A DNA stretch of 64,000 nucleotides from Ischnura elegans (lineage: Eukaryota > Arthropoda > Insecta > Odonata > Coenagrionidae), in NCBI RefSeq assembly GCF_921293095.1, contig NC_060251.1, positions 38,297,644-38,361,643 on the forward strand, given 5' to 3'. Position numbers and translations under genes: made by a program. Under the pieces are notes generated by a model. That model was not told the DNA's origin. It saw only the letters and a list, made by a program, of their open reading frames with translations, and did no database searches. Numbering within the stretch: position 1 is the stretch's first letter; the number at the start of each line of letters is the position of its first letter. Shown one piece after another: positions 57,664 through 64,000 of the stretch.

Positions 57664-57705
57664 GGACAATATTTCGCCAACGTTCCAGTTGGCTTCCTCA
57701 GGTCC
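57664..57705 (-). ncRNA. Hammerhead-ribozyme-like motif in Penelope-like repeat (minus)
   Basis: On the minus strand: GGAC, CTGAGGA, A, GCCAAC-TGGAAC-GTTGGC, GAAA, TATT, GTCC. Stem I GGAC/GTCC and stem II (6 bp) are perfect, and the core CUGANGA and GAAA are intact. Stem III is a single A-U pair across TA, with AUU as the cleavage-site triplet. Confidence 0.6.
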
Positions 57706-57933
57706 ACTGAAGGTCCTTTTGAACAAAGAAGGCCGCTACTACCCGAGAATAATCAGGGAGGCAATTGAAATCGCCAAAACAGGAAAGAACTTCAACCGTG
57801 AAGACGGCTACAATCTCGCCAGCGCGGGGAAAAGGGTCTTCAAAGATCCTGACCAATCAAGGCACTTCTCCACAAAAAAGGCGGCAAACGGGGTGTATAT
57901 AAGATGAACAACTTTCTGCATCGATACTTCTGT

Positions 57934-57975
57934 GGATCTGAGGAAGCCAACTGGAGCGTTGGCGAAATATTGTCC
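57934..57975 (+). ncRNA. Hammerhead-ribozyme-like motif in Penelope-like repeat (plus)
   Basis: GGAT, CTGAGGA (57938-57944), GCCAAC/GTTGGC stem II (57946-57951 with 57958-57963), GAAA (57964-57967), TATT, GTCC. Stem I has one G-U pair. It is the inverted counterpart of the motif at 57664-57705. Confidence 0.6.
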
Positions 57976-58684
57976 TACAAATAAGAATGAACGCGGAAGA
58001 ATACCCGGAAAATCACTAAATATCAAATACATTATAACTTGTTTATAACGTCTTTTAAGGGACCACACAATTATTAACTCTAAGTTGGAGTGGCACTATA
58101 TAAGGGTGATTTAACTAATGTTACCAATGTTATTTAACAATGGTGCAGGAGAAATAAAAAGTTACGATTTTCCATGAAATACATACTTTAATGACATAAG
58201 TGGGGAAAATAAAACTAAAGGGCATAGATGAATAAGAGGCTGAATCAGTCCCAGTGGTGGGTATTACAATCGGTATGATCGTTTGCGTTCGTAAGGGGAC
58301 GAAATGTTTTGTAAAATGGTCTGTTAAGGGTGTTATGGAGGGCCAGAGCAGAGAGAAAACTGGAAAAATTGGCTAAAATCGCAGATTCTTCTTTTTTTTC
58401 GTGATATTCCACCACCTTAAAAAAATTCCGATACACTGGCCGAAAGGTGTTCAAAAACGCCCCCGGAAAATTTTTTTTCTTCGTGGCCCTCTCAACAATA
58501 TTTTATGAAAACATGCGTTAGAAATGTTCAAATCGACGCCATTTCTCCTTTTCCCGCCGAAAATTCATCAAAACATTAGGAAATTTGTCCCATTAAATAA
58601 GCTTTCAAATTCCGCAAACAGCATTAAAAATTATACTTTCTTGACCAAGATATCTTTAAAAGGTTGAAAATCGTATTTTAGAGA

Positions 58685-58810
58685 GAGCCGGCCCTGTTGG
58701 GCCTCTAGCAAGCTGTAAGATTAGTCCCATTTGATCTCAAATCGGATAACCTAAGTATGGAAAAATCCTGGAGGGGAGACTAGCCCTTCAGCTGTGCCCT
58801 TTATGAATAA
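58685..58810. repeat. Single arm of the 47.16-kb foldback MITE family
   Basis: GGGCCTCTAGCAAGCTGTAA, GATCTCAAATCGGATAACC, GTATGGAAAAATCC and CAGCTGTGCCCTTTA match the 47404-47529 arm in order. The other arm is absent. Confidence 0.6.
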
Positions 58811-58849
58811 TAGTGTTCTGCTATTTGAAATGTTATGTTAAAAGGTCAT

Positions 58850-60235
58850 CAAACTGAGGTGTTTTGCAACGAATACCTTATTATGTTTAAGTAAAGGCAC
58901 AATACCGTGTATAAATAAAAGTTCTAAACTTACAAGCACATTTAAACGAAGTTCTATTGCTGATAGAAATCTCTAATTTTCTTTTGAACAGTAATTTTTT
59001 GCTTTAATCCGGATTTCTTTGACGTTATATATAAAGTTTTATCAGTGCTTACACTTTAAGTTTGGTGAGACTTAGGAACGAATGACGGTATATTCGTGTT
59101 GACGTCACAGCTGAGGCTTTAATAACCAAGTTGCAATGTTATTCCGATGCCGTGGCCATTCGGAATCAAGCCCCCGTAATGAATTCCGATCGGAAAGGAG
59201 GCGCTCACTCAGAAATCGTATTCGATAAAGGAACTCGGTGGAGAGAAGTGAAGAATAGGTAAAGTTGATAAAATGTTCCTCATTCTCTCATAGGTTTAAA
59301 GTTATTGACACCACGAAGGTCCCGCCCACTTTTCATGAGTTGGTGACGTCATTAAAGTATCGGATTACAAAATAGTTGAGAGAGAACCGCTCATTGAAGG
59401 AATGGGATTCAACACGAGTGTGAACGCAACAATTTACCACGCGAGGTCGATGCGTTTGGACCAAGGGTGGCTGGTACGCTGTGATCCAATCGGTCGGAGC
59501 CGGTGGCATCATCATCTTATCTGTGAAAGTGTTAACGTATATATTTTGTCGTCAATAGCTTGAGAAGTAGGTGACGGACGAAGAACGAAAAAATATGGGC
59601 CGTCTATTTTAAAACGTTTTTATTAACTCACTTTGCTCTATGTTGTCGACAAACTTGGTTATAACTCAATTTTACCACACTTGTCCTTGTCCGCGTCATA
59701 TATTTTAACACAATTTTAACGCACTTTCCGGTTACTAACTATGTAGCTGAAATATTCAGGAAATTCAGTAAGCAGATAGCAATGCTATATTCTAACACTT
59801 TTTTATGACTGGAACTGTATCTGATTATTATTATTCAGAATTTAAAACTCAGTATGGAGATTACTTATAATAATGGCCACTAAAATCCGGTGGCAGTGCT
59901 GCGTTCAATAAAAGGAAGGAGAAGTTTACAGCGACAAATTCGTGTACATCAAAGCTTATTGAATAAAATTGATTGGAATAAAAATTAATTGAACTAAAAA
60001 TGTAATTTTTTAAGAAAGGAATAAGGAATTAGAAAATCAAATGAAATAGACAAAAGAGGAAGTGACAAAAAGTGAATTTATACAAAATGTAAGACAAGAA
60101 AAGAAAAAGACAAGGAGTAATAGAACAAGAAAAAATATTTTTTTATAAAATGTAACGTTTTTCTCACGAACTAAAAAGAATTTTAAAAAAGTATGCGTCT
60201 TATAGCAGCTACACAAGTGAGTGCACATCACCTAG
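58850..60235. other. Nothing recognised
   Basis: AT-rich sequence; a TGACGTCA half-palindrome pair occurs near 59100 and 59345. No exon, RNA gene or paired inverted repeat that I can support. Confidence 0.4.
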
Positions 60236-60290
60236 TGCTGATGTGAAGTATAAGCAGAGTGTCAGTGTTCCCGTCAGTGTTCTCATCATC

Positions 60291-60385
60291 AGCCCTGAAG
60301 ATGTTGGGAAAGTCTCCCAGCGAAACGTCGGCCTACACCATGCAGACCCTGACCCGGTTGGAAACCCGAGAAGCTTTCATCCAAG
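60291..60385 (+). ncRNA. Hammerhead-ribozyme-like motif in Penelope-type repeat
   Basis: CTGAAGA (60295-60301), stem II TGGGA/TCCCA (60305-60309 with 60315-60319), GAAACGTC (60322-60329); GCC before and GGC after give a short stem I. The sequence after it (CCCGGTTGGAAACCCGAGAA) matches the right arm of the 39.1-kb hairpin, so both belong to one repeat family. Confidence 0.55.
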
Positions 60386-61259
60386 TCAGTGTTCCCATTC
60401 AACCGTGAAAATCTTAAAACCGTGAATAAGCCGTGAATTTCGTCTACCGTGAAAAAACCTGGAAAAAGCTGTGAATATCGTCATAAAACCTTAAAATCCT
60501 GTCAAACTTGATTGTAGAGCTACAATTGACCGTTCAAAAGAAAAATCTATTTATCGATCATATTTTAATGTCAGTAACTCGCAGACAATGTCCACACATT
60601 TGTCTGCGCACGTATATTCGAAGCGCAATTATTGGTCCGTGTGCTATGACGACACACAGACCTTAAGCCTGTGATTGGATGACCGATAACCAAAGTGCTC
60701 ATTGATCCTTGCAAAAAAATCAGACACCTCTTCAATTCCCTGCCACACGCCATTTTCCCACTCACAACATTTAACCGGCTCTGAATTTTGCAAACGATAG
60801 GCGACGTAAAAAGAGCACTTTCATTGCTGCGTTTGCATTGCTGGCGTTTATCGCGTTTGTTAAATTTTTAGTAAACGTGCGGCTGGTAATTTTTATGTGA
60901 TCAATATTTATCCCTAGAATAAAAAAACAGACAGTGAATTTTGAGAAATATAGACCGTGAAAACCTGGAAAAACCCGTGAATTTTATAGTTCAGTTCAGA
61001 GTGGGTACCCCGAGTGTTACAGTGGAACGTGCTCCCTATGTTTTCCTCGGTGTATGAAAAAAAATAATTTTGAGGTTCTTTCAGACTCATAGATTATTAA
61101 TTTTATTTTTTTCATTCGCGAGAAAAAGCATGTGTTTCTTAAAAAAATATACTATGTTGTAATGTATTGAAATCCATCATAGTCGAAAGTGAAAAATATT
61201 GAAAAGCAAGCCCATCCATGCAGTCATTGTCTCTCTCAACCTGTCCCAATATCACTCAC

Positions 61260-61397
61260 GGGAAACGTTACTCCATTCAAAAGCTGCTTCAAGTAAGTCA
61301 CGGATAACTCCTTCCTGGCCAGGATTATACTCTCAAGGCTGCATCTTGAAATGGCGATGTGTGCAAGGAACACTACACAGACTGCCGCGGTGTTCAT
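61260..61397 (-). CDS. Orphan PLB1-like first exon (third paralogue relic or alternative exon 1 of gene B)
   Basis: From the ATG at 61397 it encodes 46 residues: a signal peptide (AAVCVVFLAHIAISRC), a helical stretch and the end LNGVTFP. A consensus donor GTGAGT (61259-61254) follows in phase 0, exactly as after LNGSTMP of gene B exon 1. A TATA box and initiator lie upstream at proper spacing. I looked for exon 2-7 equivalents between 51 and 61 kb and found none. It could therefore splice to gene B exon 2 (49106), which is phase-compatible, or be left from a third gene whose body was lost. Confidence 0.6.
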
Positions 61398-61428
61398 AGT
61401 TCCCCTTCCGGCCTTCAATTGGGACGAA

Positions 61429-61458
61429 GACTAAAGCCCTGCTGGTTTTTTTTAAATA
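61429..61458 (-). promoter_or_regulatory. TATA box and initiator upstream of the orphan PLB1-like exon
   Basis: TATTTAAA lies at 61458-61451 on the minus strand. The initiator-like CTTTAGTCTTC is centred near 61432, about 26 bp from the TATA start. This predicts a 35-nt 5' UTR before ATG 61397. Of the three PLB1-like first exons, only this one has a clear TATA box. Confidence 0.45.
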
Positions 61459-61649
61459 GCCCTCGAGCGGGCTCTTGTGTACCAACTGAGACAGATTGCT
61501 TATCGTTCAGGTCAATATCGGCCTCATTTGTTTTCTGTTCCGCAGGTGACCCAAAATTTTTTACCTTTTCCACTCCAATATGTATCGCGAGTTTCCGAAG
61601 CCTAATAAGAAAACAGAAGTGATTGGAAGGGAATTATAAAGTATAAGCA

Positions 61650-62940
61650 ACTCAGTGGTTAGCTTCCTCTTGCATAAAATTATGATAATTCCTAAAGATA
61701 CCAAACAGCTACTCCAATTTCACCATACGCTCTGATATTTTTGATTTTGGTTTCCTTCCGTGGGAGATATGCTCCTGTGAACAACCGTTGGTCATTGCTG
61801 AACTAGAGACGATACGAAATCAATCGGTGACATGGCCGTCATATTCTAGTGTGATTGAAATGGTTATTTCTGGAAATTTTATGCTTACTATGCAAAACTA
61901 ATAGGAATAAAATTAATTTCTATGAGCCTGTCAGAAGTGTCTAAATAAAATGCTTCATATAAAACGAAAAACGTTTGCCACATGCTCCACTATAACACTC
62001 AATTTATATTTAAAATAAATGCAGTATCTGATAGATGCACGCTTACTGGAGTAGCTGCAATTGAGGTTAATAGTAGAACACGAGCCCAACGTTATTTGTT
62101 GCATATGAAGCAATTCATTTGGAGACTGTAAGGCGCATAGGAAATTTATTTTTTATTTTTACTGCGCGAGATGCACGGTTTTGCTTAAAAAAATATTTTT
62201 ATGTTGTAATGGTACTTCTTTCGATGATAATGATATTGCGTGATGTGGGGGTGGAGAAGAATGGAGAGGGTGAAGTGGACGGAGAGGACGAGGAAATACG
62301 AAGTGCTGGACATGGTGGGTGAGGATAGGCAGCTTCTAGATGAGATGAAGATGAGATAGAATGTATGTGTGGAGGGAGTAGGTACTTATTTCGGAGGGGA
62401 TATTGAAAACGTTGTTAGAGGGTAGAATGTTAGGTAAACGAGGGAGATGAAGGAACGGACAGTCTTTTCTCATCCTTCATATGTTTCTCAATTATAAAAC
62501 TCTCGTCGCGGTTGACACACTTACTTAATTACATTACGTCTACATATAAAAATGATACCCTATTAGCCATGCAAGACAGCCTTAACGTACTTACTTAGCG
62601 TGCGTACATAGTTTGAAGGAGATAACTTATCTTAAAGTAAATATTTGTGAGTAATACATTCTGTTTGCTTCAGAATTCACGTCGACTTCGCGTTCGAAAT
62701 TAATTCACTCAAACATGTGCTGCATCTTCAGCTGATACAACGGAAAATGTGTCACAATATTTATTATGCGTGCAAAGGGGGGGAGGGCGAGGGGTAAGGA
62801 GGAAGTGTGACAAGGAAAAAAACCATTTGGGAAGGAATATTCCCGAGTATGATAACGGCTACCCCTCTTCCAGAATCGACCTGCCTGATCATGGTATTGC
62901 CCATCACTAGTAGGTACTCATCCCATTGTCATCGGCCTTC
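61650..62940. other. Nothing recognised
   Basis: AT-rich, with a purine-rich stretch at 62255-62470 (GGAGAGG and GATGAAG words). No supported exon upstream of the orphan PLB1-like exon. Confidence 0.4.
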
Positions 62941-62956
62941 ATTCGGGAGGTAGTTA

Positions 62957-63642
62957 GAATGACAATTTTGAGCACTTTTTGTTCATAAACATGGGGTCGA
63001 AACTACTCATTAACTGAGCTATGGCAAAACAAAAATCTTTGAATGCATACTTAGAATTTACTATGATAACGGTTTTCCTTGAGTATCCAGCCTTTTCGAC
63101 ATTTATACTCTGAAATTTTATGGATTTTAAATTATCAAGGTCGGACGAAAACGTGCTATTATAATTGCCTGAAACAACCAATCTCAAAATGGGTGAGATT
63201 CCGCAATCGTATTGTTGATAAGTTTTCTTGGATCTGAAGGACGCACTATTACATATACCACTGATTTGCAAGTAATAAACTAAGAAAACACATAATGGAA
63301 TACCACGAAGTTAATGATGAGTTAGGGAAATTTATCATATTGTTGATACTCAAAGTTAAGTTTGAAGAAAATTGTTTCATGCAATTACAATCATACATTT
63401 TCGTCCAACCTTCATTATTTAATGTCCTTAAAAATCCAGGGTATTAAATACAATATTGGAAATGCTGGATACCCAAGAAGAGCCGTTTTCATGGTAACTG
63501 CAAAGAGCATGCAAAAAACTGTTTTCTAGGGAATAGCGTGGTAACTAAGGAGTTGCGACCCCATTTTCTATAGACAAAAAATTCTCAATACGTCTCCCCT
63601 ACCATTTCCTGAAGTATTGCAGATTCTTCCTTCAACACCCTG
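62957..63642. mobile_element. Foldback MITE (CAGGGTGTT family), copy 3
   Basis: Shares CATAAACATGGGGTCG, GGACGAAAACGTGC, CGTCCAACCTTCATTATT and GAGTTGCGACCCCAT with copies 1 and 2, and ends CTTCAACACCCTGC. The centre is longer and diverged, so the two halves are less symmetric. Confidence 0.65.
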
Positions 63643-63718
63643 CATGCATACATACGACAAGCTGTGGATATTTTATAAAACCGATAAAAAACGAGCGAAG
63701 AGGCAGCATAAATGAAGC

Positions 63719-63790
63719 ATATTTGGGACGGACTGGGTTCCCGACTATGTAGTCCACTTGGCTAGAGCAATGTGGTGGGTAATTCATGAA
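63719..63790 (-). repeat. tRNA-like SINE fragment
   Basis: On the minus strand TGCTCTAGCCAAGTGGACTA fits the tRNA A box (TAGCCAAGTGG) and GTCGGGAACCCAGTCC lies at the B-box distance, though the B box is imperfect. Confidence 0.4.
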
Positions 63791-64000
63791 CGAAATAACG
63801 TTAAATTGCCCATAATAACCCACGGAGCTTTGAGTGCAGCGTTCTTCTTTTTTTTCGCGCTAACACGATACCTATGCATATCGATGGCAAAGTTCAAACT
63901 ACACGTGTCTCAAAATTTGGCCGGTCTGAGTGAATATTGCTAATACTGTTGATAAAAAAATGAAATTCAAGCAAAAAACAACTCTTTGTTTGCAAATGTA

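Larger units (their letters stand above)
57595..58025 (+). mobile_element. Penelope-like element: C-terminal coding end between inverted terminal repeats
   Basis: 57715-57840 encodes LLNKEGRYYPRIIREAIEIA and KTGKNFNREDGYNLAS. The REAIEI...NFNREDGY sequence is the C-terminal signature following the GIY-YIG domain of Penelope-like retroelements. It is flanked by inverted copies of one terminal sequence (57600-57705 minus, 57934-58025 plus), each ending in AACGCGGAAGAATACCC and TCACTAAATAT. Only the 3' end of the element is here; the RT is absent. Confidence 0.7.

Noticed and set aside
57808-58068. Minus-strand frame of 86 aa resembling the one at 57466-57726
   Set aside because: The two frames mirror each other because the Penelope-like terminal repeats are inverted copies; they are not a gene pair.
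51000-61000. Exons 2-7 of a third PLB1-like gene
   Set aside because: I looked on the minus strand for GDS, GHN and DxxH contexts with flanking splice signals and found none, so a third complete gene is not claimed.

Overview
The window is eukaryotic, AT-rich and dense in transposable elements, and most likely comes from an arthropod, probably an insect. The evidence is protein-coding exons split by long introns with GT/AG borders, TCAGT-type initiators, mariner, Penelope-like and hAT-type elements, and tRNA-derived SINEs. I cannot name the species. No prokaryotic genes, rRNA, CRISPR array or functional tRNA gene is visible.

Host genes. All convincing host coding sequence lies on the minus strand and belongs to one family: secreted GDSL/SGNH lipases of the phospholipase B1 (PLB1, membrane-associated-like) type. 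Gene A has seven exons between 31024 and 8300 (445 aa). Gene B has seven exons between 50923 and 38401 (435 aa). Both have a signal peptide and SGNH blocks I, III and V. They share the intron phase pattern 0-1-0-1-0-1, and exons 3, 4, 6 and 7 have identical lengths (227, 160, 184 and 161 nt), so they are tandem duplicates. A third signal-peptide exon of the same family (61260-61397, with TATA box and initiator) lies 10 kb upstream of gene B without recognisable downstream exons. It is either an alternative first exon of gene B or a relic of a third paralogue. Inside gene B, part of exon 5 is duplicated in tandem (40617-40746), and a mariner-type insertion sits between the two copies.

Repeats by region. 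1-8 kb: nested MITEs (2.88-3.82 kb), a TTA-flanked 452-bp MITE (4.04-4.49 kb), and a TA-flanked MITE with an internal 20-bp minisatellite (6.91-7.25 kb). 8.3-31 kb (gene A and its introns): a LINE fragment with a long hairpin, a hAT-type MITE with an 8-bp target duplication, SINEs, a decayed pogo/jerky-like transposase, a GC-rich foldback, a 2.55-kb transposon with 400-bp inverted repeats, and a decayed mariner nested in a foldback element. 31-38 kb (between genes A and B): Helitron-like and hAT-like termini, nested MITEs and an RTE-like LINE fragment. 38.4-51 kb (gene B): a hairpin with a hammerhead-like core, a large nested MITE (43.1-45.4 kb), and a SINE carrying a foldback MITE. 51-64 kb: SINEs, a 1.3-kb transposon with a zinc-binding-like motif, foldback elements, a Penelope-like C-terminus flanked by two hammerhead-like motifs, and another such motif at 60.3 kb.

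Limits. All calls come from reading the sequence. Exon borders rest on splice signals, reading-phase continuity and the comparison of genes A and B. Transposon superfamily names are tentative unless target-site duplications or protein motifs are cited.
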